A DNA stretch of 64,000 bases from NCBI GenBank assembly GCA_022824205.1, contig JAJEAI010000198.1, positions 1 through 64,000 of the forward strand, in the 5' to 3' direction. Each line of letters begins with the position of its first letter. Position 1 is the first letter of the stretch. This document shows, piece after piece, positions 34,918-44,025 of this stretch. The translations under genes were made by a program, and so were the position numbers. The stretch comes from Candidatus Binatia bacterium (GTDB taxonomy: Bacteria > Desulfobacterota > Binatia > UBA9968 > JAJDTQ01). Below the pieces are notes generated by a model, which did not search any database, was not told the DNA's origin, and was given only the letters and a program-made list of their open reading frames with translations.

Positions 34918-35985
34918 GTGTCGTATGAAGACTATTCCGTAGTGGACTGTGACGGCCACGTGGTGGAGTGGATCCCGGACATGGGCGAGTACATGAGTGA
35001 CCGCATCAAGATGCAGGCCACCAACCCGGCCCGGGACCGGCAGGGGGTGTTCCCTTCCATCGACGGAATGCACTTCGCCCTCCACGCCGGGACAACCGGA
35101 AAGGAACGGGTCACCGCCAGCGAGTACATGCCCGGCAGCGGCGAGGACTGGGTCGCCTTTCTCGAACAGGCCGGCATCGACAAGACCGTCCTGTTCACCA
35201 CCGAAGGGCTGTCCGTCGGCTTTATCCAGATACCGCGCTATGCGGTCGAGGTCTGCAAGGCCTACAACGACTACATCCACGCGAAGTTCGCCAAGGTGAG
35301 CGACCGGCTGCGGCCGGTGGCGTTGCTGCCCATGCAGGACGTGCCGGAGGCGGTGAAGGAACTCCGCCGGGCGGTGGACAAGCTCGGTTTCGTCGGCGGC
35401 ATGTTGCCGTCCACGGGACTGCCGCTCCACCTGGGGCACCAGAACTATTGGCCGGTCTACGCGGAAGCCGAGCGCCTGGGGGTGCCCATAGCCATTCACG
35501 GCGGCTCCAACCTGGGCATGGGAATGGACACGTTCACGAACTTCACGGGTTCGCATGTCCTGCACCATTCCATCCCGTTGATGATCGGGTTGGTGTCGTT
35601 CATCTACCACGGTGTATTTGACGCGCATCCGAAGCTCCGGGCCGCGTTCATGGAAGGGGGCTGCGGCTGGCTCGATTTCCTCATCGACCGCATGGTGCGC
35701 GACGAAAACTACTTCGACGCCGTGGACCAGCCGAAGATGCGGCCGGTGGAGTATCTCAAGGGCGGCCGTATCCTGCTGGGCTGCGAGGGCAGCGAGGAGA
35801 CCTTGGCGTACGTCGCCAGCAGGGTGGGCATCGAGGCATTCGCCTACGCGTCCGACTACCCGCACGAGGTGGACCTGCCTGCGGCGAAACACGAAATCGA
35901 GGAGGTGGTGGAACGCGACGACATGTCCAGGGAGGACAAGCAGGCGGTGCTGGGCGACAACGCGAAGCGGTTTTTCAATCTGTGA
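34918..35985 (+). CDS. amidohydrolase-2 family hydrolase/decarboxylase
   Basis: A 355-residue metal-dependent TIM-barrel protein of the ACMSD-like amidohydrolase-2 family. The first strand is VVDCDGHVVEW (D-x-D/H type instead of H-x-H), metal-site His in PIAIHGGSNLG, and a C-terminal Asp in AYASDYPHEVDLP. GTG 34918 follows GGGAGGA; an earlier frame start would lie in the hairpin. It sits between two DctP genes, so it may act on the imported acid, by C-C or C-N bond hydrolysis or by decarboxylation. Confidence 0.85.
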   Translation: MSYEDYSVVDCDGHVVEWIPDMGEYMSDRIKMQATNPARDRQGVFPSIDGMHFALHAGTTGKERVTASEYMPGSGEDWVAFLEQAGIDKTVLFTTEGLSVGFIQIPRYAVEVCKAYNDYIHAKFAKVSDRLRPVALLPMQDVPEAVKELRRAVDKLGFVGGMLPSTGLPLHLGHQNYWPVYAEAERLGVPIAIHGGSNLGMGMDTFTNFTGSHVLHHSIPLMIGLVSFIYHGVFDAHPKLRAAFMEGGCGWLDFLIDRMVRDENYFDAVDQPKMRPVEYLKGGRILLGCEGSEETLAYVASRVGIEAFAYASDYPHEVDLPAAKHEIEEVVERDDMSREDKQAVLGDNAKRFFNL

Positions 35986-35987
35986 GT

Positions 35988-36010
35988 CCGGCCGGGTGCC
36001 TCACCCGGCC
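35988..36010 (+). promoter_or_regulatory. hairpin behind the amidohydrolase gene
   Basis: CCGGCCGGGTG and CACCCGGCC pair around a short loop just after the stop codon. No U-run follows. It separates the amidohydrolase from dctP2. Confidence 0.5.
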
Positions 36011-36072
36011 GATGTTGAGCCATGACGCACCGGCGTCACGGTAAAGGGTGCTGGAATCAGAAAGGGGAAAGC

Positions 36073-37104
36073 ATGAAGGCAGTATCGAAAACGTTGGCGG
36101 TCTTCCTGATGGCAGGTGTGTTGTGCGTTGCCGGGTTGACCATGCCGGAAGACGCTCAATCGAAGATCATTCTCAAGGTGGCGACGCAGTCCGCGCGTCC
36201 GGGGACCCCGCGCGCCGACTATCTCGTGCATTTCAAGGAGGGGGTGGCGAAGCGGACCAACGGCGAGATCGAGGTCCAGATTTTTTGGGCGAACTCGCTG
36301 GTGCACGCCAAGGAAGCCCTGGAGGCGGTGCAGTTGGGCACCTCCGACATGGCCGACCTGGCCATCGGCTATTTCTCGGACAAGATCCGGCTGCTGCAGG
36401 TGGGGGGACTGCCCTTCGCCGTGAGCGATCCGGTGCAGTCGCGCGACGGCGGCATGCGCGTGCTCGCGCAGATCCCGGAGGCCACCGCGGAACTGACCAA
36501 GTTCGGCCACGTGGTGGTGGGCATGACCGCCACGGCCAGTTACCAGCTCGTGGCCCACTATCCCATCACGAATCTGGCGGAGCTCAAGGGCAAAAAGGTC
36601 GGCACCTTCGGCCGCATCGCGCCCAAGGCCATCAAGGCGGGGGGCGGGATTCCCGTGAGCACCACCGGTGGCGAGATGTACGAGGCGCTGCAGCGCAAGA
36701 CCATCGACGCGCGTATCCTCTCCTTCGAGGCGGCCCAGCGCTTCAAGACCTACGAAGTGGCCAAGTACATGAGCAAGATCGAGATGGGCTGCATCGCGGG
36801 CGTCAACACCTTCACCATCAACAAGAGGAAGTGGGACTCCCTGTCGAAGGAGCACCAGAAGATCCTCCTGGAAGAGGGTGAACGGGTCGGCAAGTGGGAA
36901 GCCCAGGCGATGAAGGACGACGACGTGAAGTTCCAGAAGTACCTGACGGGCAAGGGCGTCAAGATCGTCGACTTCTCGGCCGAGGATCGGGAGAAGTGGA
37001 AGAACAGCCCGGGCGTCAAGAAGATCGCCGGGGACTGGGTGGCCAGCATGGAGAAGCTGGGCCTGCCCGGCAAGAAGACCTTGGCCGTATTTCGCGGCGA
37101 GTAG
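36073..37104 (+). CDS. dctP: TRAP transporter binding protein, DctP family (copy 2)
   Basis: A 343-residue paralog of the protein at 33811, equal in length. Signal peptide KTLAVFLMAGVLCVAGLT; mature part starts SKIILKVATQSARPGTPR. The same GKKVGTFGRIAPKAI and YEALQRKTIDARILSFEA segments are kept. Differences cluster in the region after ATASYQLVAHYPITN, where copy 1 has ATAEYHLNSRGPIPD, a stretch that could tune ligand choice. It is followed by the membrane subunits dctQ and dctM. Confidence 0.9.
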   Translation: MKAVSKTLAVFLMAGVLCVAGLTMPEDAQSKIILKVATQSARPGTPRADYLVHFKEGVAKRTNGEIEVQIFWANSLVHAKEALEAVQLGTSDMADLAIGYFSDKIRLLQVGGLPFAVSDPVQSRDGGMRVLAQIPEATAELTKFGHVVVGMTATASYQLVAHYPITNLAELKGKKVGTFGRIAPKAIKAGGGIPVSTTGGEMYEALQRKTIDARILSFEAAQRFKTYEVAKYMSKIEMGCIAGVNTFTINKRKWDSLSKEHQKILLEEGERVGKWEAQAMKDDDVKFQKYLTGKGVKIVDFSAEDREKWKNSPGVKKIAGDWVASMEKLGLPGKKTLAVFRGE

Positions 37105-37208
37105 CAGCACCGGTCATGGGGCGGGGATAAACCCCCTTCCATCAAAACACGCGGCTGCGGGGGCGGCGGTGATGCCGTCCCCGCACACCGTCACGGGGTC
37201 AGGCTGTC

Positions 37209-37757
37209 TTGGAACCATCTAAGGAACCTCTTGAATCCGCCGGAACACCGAGTTTCGCGGCACCGGAAGGCGACCGGACCTCGATGACCCGGTTCATGAC
37301 TTTCCTGAACGAGATCAGCGGCTACGTCCTCTTCTTCATGATGCTGCTGATCACCGTGGACGTCACCGGACGCTACGTGTTCTCGAGCCCCATTCCCGGG
37401 ACTCTGGAGTTCACCGAGTTCCTCATCGTGTTCGTGGTGTTCTTCAGCCTGGCGTATGTCCAGCTCACCAAGCGTCACATATGTGTGGAACTGGTGACGC
37501 AGCGGTTGCCCCGGAGGGTCGGGGACGGGCTCGCCGTGTTCGTGCTTCTGATCGCGGCCGTGTTCTTCGTGCTGATGGCGTGGCAGTCGTGGCATGCCGG
37601 ACTTTCTTCGCTGGAATACCGCGAAGCGTCCGACGGATTGGTGCAGATTCCGGTGTACCCGCCGAAGCTCGCCATCCCCTTCGGTGCAACCCTTATCGCC
37701 ATTCAGTTGTTGAGAGACGCCTGGAAGCGGTTTCGGAGTCTCATAACCCCGGGGTGA
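37209..37757 (+). CDS. dctQ: TRAP transporter small membrane subunit, DctQ
   Basis: A 182-residue protein with four hydrophobic helices beginning at SGYVLFFMMLLITVDVTGRY, ending with VYPPKLAIPFGATLIAIQLL; the IPVYPPKLAIPFG stretch is characteristic of DctQ. TTG 37209 gives a 25-residue polar leader; ATG 37284 (MTRFMTFLNE) is an equally good start. It forms the membrane pump with DctM, seven bases downstream. Confidence 0.86.
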   Translation: MEPSKEPLESAGTPSFAAPEGDRTSMTRFMTFLNEISGYVLFFMMLLITVDVTGRYVFSSPIPGTLEFTEFLIVFVVFFSLAYVQLTKRHICVELVTQRLPRRVGDGLAVFVLLIAAVFFVLMAWQSWHAGLSSLEYREASDGLVQIPVYPPKLAIPFGATLIAIQLLRDAWKRFRSLITPG

Positions 37758-37764
37758 GCATCAC

Positions 37765-39078
37765 ATGGACCCAACCTTCCTGGCGATCATCAGCGTCTTC
37801 GTCCTGATCTTCCTGCTCCTGTGCGGCCTTCACGTGGCCGTGTCGCTGGGGCTGGTCGGGGTGCTGGGCTTCGTCATGCTCACCGGTAGCTGGGAGGCCG
37901 GCATCGGTCTGTTGCGGACCACCCCGTACAAGGTGGTGGCCAACTTTACGTTCTTCGCCATACCCGTCTTTATTCTGATGGGGCAGTTCGCCAACTACGG
38001 CGGCTTGAGCGCGGACATCTACTCGGTGGTCCACAAGTGGCTCGGACGCGTCCGCGGCGGCCTCGCCATGGCCACCACGGCGAGCTGCGCCGCGTTCGCC
38101 GCGGCCTGCGGCTCCAGCGTGGCCACGGCCGCCACCTTCACCCAGGTGGCCCTGCCGGAAATGACCAAGTACGGCTACGACAAGCGGCTTGCCACCGGCG
38201 CCATCGCGGCTTCGGGGACGCTGGGAGCGCTGATCCCTCCCAGCGGTCTCATGATCATCTACGGGATCATCACCGAGCAGTCCATCGGCAAGCTGCTCAT
38301 CGCCGGCTTCATTCCGGGGGTCCTCTCCGCGCTGATTTACATGGGCATGATCTCGTGCTGGGTCCGGCTCAGCCCCGAAATAGCTCCCATCCTCGAGGAA
38401 AGGCCGCCGTTGAGGGAGAAGTTGCTGTCCCTGTACCGGGTGTGGGGCATCGTCACGCTCTCCATCGTCGTCATGGGCGCCATTTACCTGGGCATCGCCA
38501 CGCCCACCGAGGCGGGCGCGTTCGGCGCGTTCGGTGCATTCGTGATCATGATCGCCAAGGGCGCTTTCTCGCGCGAGAGGTTGCGCAACACCGTGCTGGA
38601 CACTGCCACGTCCACCACGATGCTCTTCACCATCATCATCGGCGCCTACATCTTCAGCCGGTTCCTGGCCATCACCAACGTCGGCCCGCGGTTGGCGGAC
38701 TACCTGGTGAGCTCCGGCATGCCGCGCCATCTGGTCCTCACCGGTTTCCTGCTGCTCTACGTGTTCCTGGGCATGTTCATGGACCCCGCCGCGATGATGG
38801 CCATCACCCTGCCCATCGTCTTCCCCATCATCATCCAGATGGGCTTCAGCGGCATCTGGTTCGGTGTGCTCGTGATCAAGACCTCCGAGATCGGCCTCAT
38901 CACCCCGCCGGTGGGAATGAACGTCTACACCGTGAACGCCGCGGCGCACGGGATGGTCCGCCTCGAAGAGATATTCAAGGGCATCCTGCCGTTCTTCCTG
39001 ATGGACGTGGTGACCCTGGTCATCCTGGTGGCCTTCCCGCAGATATCCTTGTGGCTGCCGAACCAGATGCTGGGGTAG
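37765..39078 (+). CDS. dctM: TRAP transporter large permease, DctM
   Basis: A 437-residue inner-membrane protein with about twelve helices. Family hallmarks include AAACGSSVATAATFTQVALP, GTLGALIPPSGLMIIYGIIT and near the end EIGLITPPVGMNVYTVN. It carries the Na+-driven transport path and is the last gene of the TRAP cluster. Only one QM pair is present for the two DctP proteins. Confidence 0.92.
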   Translation: MDPTFLAIISVFVLIFLLLCGLHVAVSLGLVGVLGFVMLTGSWEAGIGLLRTTPYKVVANFTFFAIPVFILMGQFANYGGLSADIYSVVHKWLGRVRGGLAMATTASCAAFAAACGSSVATAATFTQVALPEMTKYGYDKRLATGAIAASGTLGALIPPSGLMIIYGIITEQSIGKLLIAGFIPGVLSALIYMGMISCWVRLSPEIAPILEERPPLREKLLSLYRVWGIVTLSIVVMGAIYLGIATPTEAGAFGAFGAFVIMIAKGAFSRERLRNTVLDTATSTTMLFTIIIGAYIFSRFLAITNVGPRLADYLVSSGMPRHLVLTGFLLLYVFLGMFMDPAAMMAITLPIVFPIIIQMGFSGIWFGVLVIKTSEIGLITPPVGMNVYTVNAAAHGMVRLEEIFKGILPFFLMDVVTLVILVAFPQISLWLPNQMLG

Positions 39079-39122
39079 GACCCTTTTGGGGAAGTCAGAT
39101 GAATGGCCGCCTGGTGACGGCG

Positions 39123-39150
39123 CCCTTCGACTTCGCTACGCTCGGGGCGG
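39123..39150. repeat. intergenic repeat, CTTCGACTTCGC family
   Basis: CCCTTCGACTTCGCTACGCT followed by CGGGGCGG, the cleanest copy of the family in the window. It lies behind dctM where two operons converge. Confidence 0.7.
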
Positions 39151-39197
39151 GCGGGATGCCACCCCGATGACCGGAGAGAGAACTCGTCCGCTCGCCC

Positions 39198-39602
39198 CTA
39201 ATTCCCGTTGGTTTCACCCCGCTCCCGTTGCTGCCATCGCCTGAGCGAGAGTGCGACGACCCATGCGGGGACGCTCAACACCAGCGCGAAGGCAAGGATC
39301 GCCAACGGCCCCAGCAGCCCCGCGAACACCGTTGCGAGCGTGGTAACGGCGCCCAGGCCGATGCCCAGGCTCCATGCGGTCCGGCGATGTTCGAGGCGCC
39401 AGATCCGCCGGCAGGCCAGGGCCAGCGGCAGGCCGCAGACAGCCACGGGGATCAGGCTCTGAAGCATCATGACGCCGGCCATGAGGATAAATTCCGGCGT
39501 CCAACCCCCGCCCTCGCTCGGAAAGAACCGGACCAGCGCCTGGAGCATGACCCCCGCCGGAAGCCAGCCCAAGGCAAGGAGCCAGAAGCGGTAGCGTCTC
39601 AC
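39198..39602 (-). CDS. small membrane protein, four predicted helices
   Basis: A 134-residue hydrophobic protein of unknown function with helices around residues 5-25, 38-62, 75-97 and 98-120 (FWLLALGWLPAGVMLQALV; IPVAVCGLPLALACRR; LGIGLGAVTTLATVFAG; ILAFALVLSVPAWVVAL). GTG 39602 overlaps the stop of the ABC ATPase by 4 nt, so it is the last gene of the taurine/nitrate-type operon. No known transporter subunit matches; it could be an accessory membrane factor. Confidence 0.65.
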   Translation of the reverse strand: MRRYRFWLLALGWLPAGVMLQALVRFFPSEGGGWTPEFILMAGVMMLQSLIPVAVCGLPLALACRRIWRLEHRRTAWSLGIGLGAVTTLATVFAGLLGPLAILAFALVLSVPAWVVALSLRRWQQRERGETNGN

Positions 39603-40369
39603 CCGACGACTTCGTTGGCCTCGATGATGTCGAGGACCCGGTCCTCGAACTCGGCCATCTCGGCGCGGGTGGCGTTGGTGGGGGTCTCCATGTCGGCGAG
39701 GACGTGGCCGGGCTTGCCGAGGATCACCAGGCGCGAGCCGATCTCCAGGGCCTCATGGATGTTGTGGGTGATGAGCAGGCAGGTCTTCCTGCTTTCGGTC
39801 ACGAGCTCCAGGAAGACCTCGCGCAGGCGCCGGGCGGTGGACTGGTCCAGGTGCCCGAAGGCCTCGTCGGCGAAGAATATCTCGGGCGTGAGGCAGAAGG
39901 CCCGGGCCATGCCGACGCGCTGGCGCATGCCGCCGGACAGCTCGTGGGGATAGGCGTCCTCGAAGCCCTGCAGTTCCAGCTTGTGCAGCCATTGCAGGGC
40001 GATGTCGTTCTGTTCCTTCTCGCTGTAATCGAGGATCTCGAGCCCGACCCGGGCGTTCTCCAGCGCGGTGCGCCAGGGCAGCAGGCGGTCGGTCTGAAAG
40101 ATGACGCCGAGCTTGGAACGGAACCAGTCGAACTCCTTGTGGGGATCGTGTCCCAGGAGCTGGATGGAGCCGGAGGTGGGCCGCTCGAGGCCCAGCAGCA
40201 GGTTGAACGTGGTGGACTTGCCGCAGCCGGTCTTGCCGACGATGGCGACGACGTCACCGCTCCCCACCTCCAGGTCGAGCCCTTCCACCGCGGTGAAGCG
40301 GTCGCCGTCCACCGAGGTGAAGACCATCTGCACGTCCTGCATCTGAACGACGGGGTCGGCGGCGTTCAC
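39599..40369 (-). CDS. ABC importer ATPase, SsuB/TauB/NrtD type
   Basis: A 256-residue ATPase without a C-terminal regulatory domain. Walker A GKTGCGKST (about residues 43-51), Q-loop VIFQTDRLLPWRT, signature ELSGGMRQRVGMARA, Walker B IFFADEAFGHLD (with Ala where Pro is usual) and H-loop ITHNIHEALEIG. The LLPWRT segment is typical of the nitrate/sulfonate/taurine group. GTG 40369 overlaps the permease stop by 3 bases plus one (GTGA). Confidence 0.88.
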   Translation of the reverse strand: MNAADPVVQMQDVQMVFTSVDGDRFTAVEGLDLEVGSGDVVAIVGKTGCGKSTTFNLLLGLERPTSGSIQLLGHDPHKEFDWFRSKLGVIFQTDRLLPWRTALENARVGLEILDYSEKEQNDIALQWLHKLELQGFEDAYPHELSGGMRQRVGMARAFCLTPEIFFADEAFGHLDQSTARRLREVFLELVTESRKTCLLITHNIHEALEIGSRLVILGKPGHVLADMETPTNATRAEMAEFEDRVLDIIEANEVVG

Positions 40370-41205
40370 GTGGCCATGCCTCCCTGCTTCGCCGGGCGCC
40401 AGCGCAGCAGCTTGTGCTCCAGAAAGAGAATGACGAACTGGCTGATGAGCAGGAACGTCACCAGCACCAGGGTCCAGGCGATGGCCTTGGGCATCTCGAA
40501 GAGTTCCTGCGCCAACAACAGCTTGTTGCCCACGCCGCGGGTGGCGCCCACCAGCTCGGCGACGATGACGACGCGCGCCGCAAGTCCCAGGTTGACCTTC
40601 CAGGAGGTCAGCACGGCCGGGATCATGCCCGGCAGGATCAGCTTGGAGAAGAGCTGTTTTCGCGTCGGGCGCAGGGCCCGCAGCATGTCCAGGTACTCCT
40701 TCGAGATGCTCTTGATGCCGTCGTGGATGATGAGGGCGTAGTTGGGCAGGCAGCCTGCCAGCAGGATGAAGGCGATGCGCGTCTCCACGTGGCTGAACCA
40801 GATGATGGCGAACACCACCCACGACAGCGCGGGGATGCCCATGATGAAGTGCAGCACCGGCAGGGTGTACTTCTCCACGGTCTCGGTGAAGCCCATGAAG
40901 ACGCCCAGGATCGTGCCGGTGATGAATGCCAGCACGAGCCCCAGGAAGATGCGCCCCATGGTGGTGAGGACGTCCCCCAGCAAGGTGAGGCTCGCGACGA
41001 TCTCGATGAAAGCGGCGAGGATGGCGCCGACGCCGGGAACCAGGTAGGGGGGCAGAAAGAAGGAAGCGACCTGCCAGGCCGCCAGGATCACGCCGAAGGA
41101 GATGATCGGCTCTTTGCGGGCGGCCAGGACGCTCAGGAGGCGCGCATGCCATGCCTCCTGAGCCCGAGCCGGCGACAACTCGCTCCGGGTTGCCTCGGAT
41201 TCCAT
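40366..41205 (-). CDS. ABC importer permease, SsuC/TauC type
   Basis: A 279-residue permease with about six helices. The EAA-like loop is SISKEYLDMLRALRPTRKQLFSKLI, followed by LPGMIPAVLTSWKVNLGLAARV, as in the sulfonate/nitrate/pyrimidine-precursor group. It stands between the binding protein gene and the ATPase gene and overlaps the latter by 4 nt. Confidence 0.87.
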   Translation of the reverse strand: MESEATRSELSPARAQEAWHARLLSVLAARKEPIISFGVILAAWQVASFFLPPYLVPGVGAILAAFIEIVASLTLLGDVLTTMGRIFLGLVLAFITGTILGVFMGFTETVEKYTLPVLHFIMGIPALSWVVFAIIWFSHVETRIAFILLAGCLPNYALIIHDGIKSISKEYLDMLRALRPTRKQLFSKLILPGMIPAVLTSWKVNLGLAARVVIVAELVGATRGVGNKLLLAQELFEMPKAIAWTLVLVTFLLISQFVILFLEHKLLRWRPAKQGGMAT

Positions 41206-41282
41206 GCTAGCGTCCTGTCCGGTTCATTCGCAGCGTAACCTGTGGTTCGTGTTCCGCGGTCGTCCGCGTTGCAGGGCCCCCG

Positions 41283-42248
41283 CTAGCGGACCTTGCCCCG
41301 GTAGAGGACACCGTCGTCCGGCATCTGCTTCATGTAGCCGCTGTCGATGCCGGCCTGGAAGAGGGCCTTGATGTTGCTTTCGATTTCCACCGCGGGCACC
41401 ACGTCCAGGGGATAGCGCGCCGCGCTCAGGGCCATGAGGAAGGCTTCCTTGGGCACCCCGGCCGCCTTCTCGATGATCGCGGCCGCCTCGTCATGGTGCG
41501 TCGGCAGCCATTTCGCAAGCTCCTCGAAGGCGGCGTAGATCTTGGGGATCAGTTCCTTGTTGGCGTTGATCCAGTCCTCGTGGGCCGCCACGCCGAGGAA
41601 ACCCCGTTGCGGGGCCCCGTGGATGGCTTCCCACTGGTGGAAGTACTCGATCATCTTGAGCTTGCCGGGGTTGCCCACAAGCATCCTGGAGTAGTTCGGC
41701 TCCCAGATGTGTATGGCGTCGGCCCGCTTGGCCATGAGCAAGGTGGCGAGTCCCGCCGTATTGGTGGATTGGATCGACACCTTGTTCAGGTCGGTGCCGG
41801 CCTTTTGGGCGAAGTAGCGGAACATGGCGTAGTTGGTGGTCACCGTGACCGCCGCCAGGCTCTTGCCCTCGAGGTCCGCCACGCTGTTGATGGCCGGATC
41901 CATGGTCAAGAGGGCGCCGTGGCCGTTCAACACGTTGAAGAGGTAGACGGACTTGACCCCCTTGAGGCGGCGATTGGCTTCCGACAGGAGAGCGGAGGCG
42001 ATGGTGATCTTGTCCCTGCCGGTGGCGAAGTCCGTGTTGGCCGCGCGTCCCTGCTTGAAGGCCCACTGGATGTCGACGCCGTGCTTCTTGTCGAATTCGT
42101 TGGCCTCGATCAGCGAAGCCGTCGTGTGGCCGAAGGACGGCTTGTCGAACGACGACATCTGCACGGTGGGCATGTTCTGGGCCAGCACCGCGGCGGCGCC
42201 CGCCAGCGTCATGGCGGCTGTCAGAAAGCTTGCAATGAGTCGGACCAT
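41283..42248 (-). CDS. ABC substrate-binding protein, SsuA/THI5-like
   Basis: A 321-residue binding protein. Signal peptide LIASFLTAAMTLAGAAAVLA (cleavage near residue 23), then an NMT1/THI5-type fold with HGVDIQWAFKQGRAANTDFA, LEGKSLAAVTVTTNYAMFR and RADAIHIWEPNYSRML. ATG 42248 is preceded by GAGGAGGGAATA, an excellent ribosome site. The group takes up sulfonates, nitrate or pyrimidine/thiamine precursors; the ligand is not readable. Confidence 0.87.
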   Translation of the reverse strand: MVRLIASFLTAAMTLAGAAAVLAQNMPTVQMSSFDKPSFGHTTASLIEANEFDKKHGVDIQWAFKQGRAANTDFATGRDKITIASALLSEANRRLKGVKSVYLFNVLNGHGALLTMDPAINSVADLEGKSLAAVTVTTNYAMFRYFAQKAGTDLNKVSIQSTNTAGLATLLMAKRADAIHIWEPNYSRMLVGNPGKLKMIEYFHQWEAIHGAPQRGFLGVAAHEDWINANKELIPKIYAAFEELAKWLPTHHDEAAAIIEKAAGVPKEAFLMALSAARYPLDVVPAVEIESNIKALFQAGIDSGYMKQMPDDGVLYRGKVR

Positions 42249-42453
42249 TATTCCCTCCTCGTCGTTGTCGGGAGTTCGTTCGGTGATACGGGTCTCACCG
42301 GTAAAGTTGTGAAACCTAGAGATTTTTCCCGGCCCTGTCAACGCGCGACGCCCCGCCCGTCCACAGCCTTGAACTGCCCCACCGGTTGGGCTACCTTCAG
42401 AAGGTTGCGCCCGCGGGCGACCCAAGGGCCGAGCCAACACACGGAGGTGACTC

Positions 42454-43605
42454 ATGTACCTGGTGGATGCCGACGGACACGTCGAGGAAAGCGAAACCAC
42501 GTTCAGCGACAAGTACTTCGATCCGGCGTTCCGAGCTCAGCGACCACGGGTGGTGGCCGTCGACAAGATGGTCTACTGGATGATCGAGGAGCAGATGTAC
42601 CCGCGACGCGTGGGCCGCGGCGCCCACAACCTCGGCACCCCGGCCAGCTACCAGGGCAAGAAGACGCCCCACGCGCAGAAGAAGTCCGACACCATCGGCA
42701 GCATGGAGATCCACGGAGTCAAGGAGCGGATCGAGGCCATGGACAAGGAGGGGATATCGCTGCAGGTCCTCTATCCGACCCTGTTCCTGGCGTACCCGCT
42801 GGCCGCGAACCCGGCGCTGGTGACCGCCATGAGCACCGCCTACAACCGCTTCCTCGGCGACCAGATCGGCGCCAACGAGCGGCTGAAGTGGGCGGCGGTG
42901 GTGAACCTCGACGACGTCGACGGGGCGGTGGCGCAGGTGAAGGAAGCCCATGAGTTGGGCGCCATCGCCGTCATGGTGCTGGGCACCATCGGCGACCGGC
43001 TGCTGGACGACCCCGCGTTCCTGCCGTTCTACGAGGCGCTGGTGGAGCGCGACCTGACCCTGGCGATCCACGTGGGTTGGGCCTGTCCGGCCATCTCCGG
43101 CCTCTTCACCCACATCTATCCGTCGTCGGTGAACGCGTTCCTGATGCCGGTGCTCCTGGGCTTCTCGTCCATGATCAACAGCGGCCTGCTGGACCGGTTC
43201 CCCGGCATGCGCGTGGGATTCCTGGAGGCCGGCTGCCAGTGGGTCCACTTCATGATCGACCGGCTCGACCACCGCTTCGGCCACTCGGGCAACTTCCTCG
43301 CGGACATCCTCCCGGACACGGTGCCCAAGGCCAAGCTCGCGCCCATGGACTACGTCCGGCGGGGCAACCTCTACCTGAGCGCGGAGGTGGAGGACACGTT
43401 GCTGCCGCAGGTGGTGGAACTGGTGGGAGAGGGACAGGTGGTGTACGGCTCCGACATGCCCCACGGTGACCGCGAGGTGCTGTCCAGCGACTACCTCAAG
43501 CAGCGCACGGACATGAGCGAGAGCGTCAAGACCAAGATCCTGCGGGACAACGGCGCCCGGCTCTACAACCTGGACATCAGCGACGCGGCGCGGAAGGCTT
43601 CCTGA
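42454..43605 (+). CDS. amidohydrolase-2 family protein
   Basis: A 383-residue TIM-barrel metal hydrolase. N-terminal MYLVDADGHVEESE, mid His in LTLAIHVGWACPA, EAGCQWVHFMIDRLDHRF, and C-terminal Asp in VVYGSDMPHGDREVL. ATG follows GGAGGTGA. It is divergent from the binding-protein gene of the adjacent importer, with 205 bases between, so shared control and a shared substrate are plausible. A decarboxylase activity of the ACMSD group is an alternative to hydrolysis. Confidence 0.85.
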   Translation: MYLVDADGHVEESETTFSDKYFDPAFRAQRPRVVAVDKMVYWMIEEQMYPRRVGRGAHNLGTPASYQGKKTPHAQKKSDTIGSMEIHGVKERIEAMDKEGISLQVLYPTLFLAYPLAANPALVTAMSTAYNRFLGDQIGANERLKWAAVVNLDDVDGAVAQVKEAHELGAIAVMVLGTIGDRLLDDPAFLPFYEALVERDLTLAIHVGWACPAISGLFTHIYPSSVNAFLMPVLLGFSSMINSGLLDRFPGMRVGFLEAGCQWVHFMIDRLDHRFGHSGNFLADILPDTVPKAKLAPMDYVRRGNLYLSAEVEDTLLPQVVELVGEGQVVYGSDMPHGDREVLSSDYLKQRTDMSESVKTKILRDNGARLYNLDISDAARKAS

Positions 43606-43629
43606 AGGCAGGGAACCGCGCCCGGAGCC

Positions 43630-43902
43630 TCATGATGCTTCGCGCTGTCCGAGGATCACTTCCGGGGAGCGGACGGTCACGAGCCGGTCGAGGCTGCGCA
43701 GCATGATCTTCGCCGCTTCGGCCGAGATGGCCTGTCCGAAGATGTGGTAGAGTTCCCCGTCCCGCCTCTGGTTGTTGGCCCAAAGGGCGAACTCGTCCGG
43801 GGTGGGGCGGTGGCCCAACTCCCTGGCGCAACGCCGCACCACGAAGCCGAGCATCACTTTCCGGCCCTTGTCGTTGTCGGCTCTCGTCCACATACCGGCC
43901 AT
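43630..43902 (-). CDS. unrecognised 90-residue protein
   Basis: I do not recognise this family. The protein is soluble with mixed charge and contains MLGFVVRRCARELGHRPTPD and FALWANNQRRDGELYHIFG, which reads like a compact helical domain, then LDRLVTVRSPEVILGQ. ATG 43902 gives the natural N terminus MAGMWTRADNDKG. It converges on the amidohydrolase gene and is divergent from the cyclase-family operon. Confidence 0.6.
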   Translation of the reverse strand: MAGMWTRADNDKGRKVMLGFVVRRCARELGHRPTPDEFALWANNQRRDGELYHIFGQAISAEAAKIMLRSLDRLVTVRSPEVILGQREAS

Positions 43903-44025
43903 ACTTAGGCGATCCTCCGAGTAGTTTCAAGCCGCCACACCTCTCGGCGGAAGCCGGTTTCGTTCCCGCCACCCACCTGTTAGAAAGAGCCTGACTCATC
44001 CGGACCCGGAGGGAGGTACGAACGT

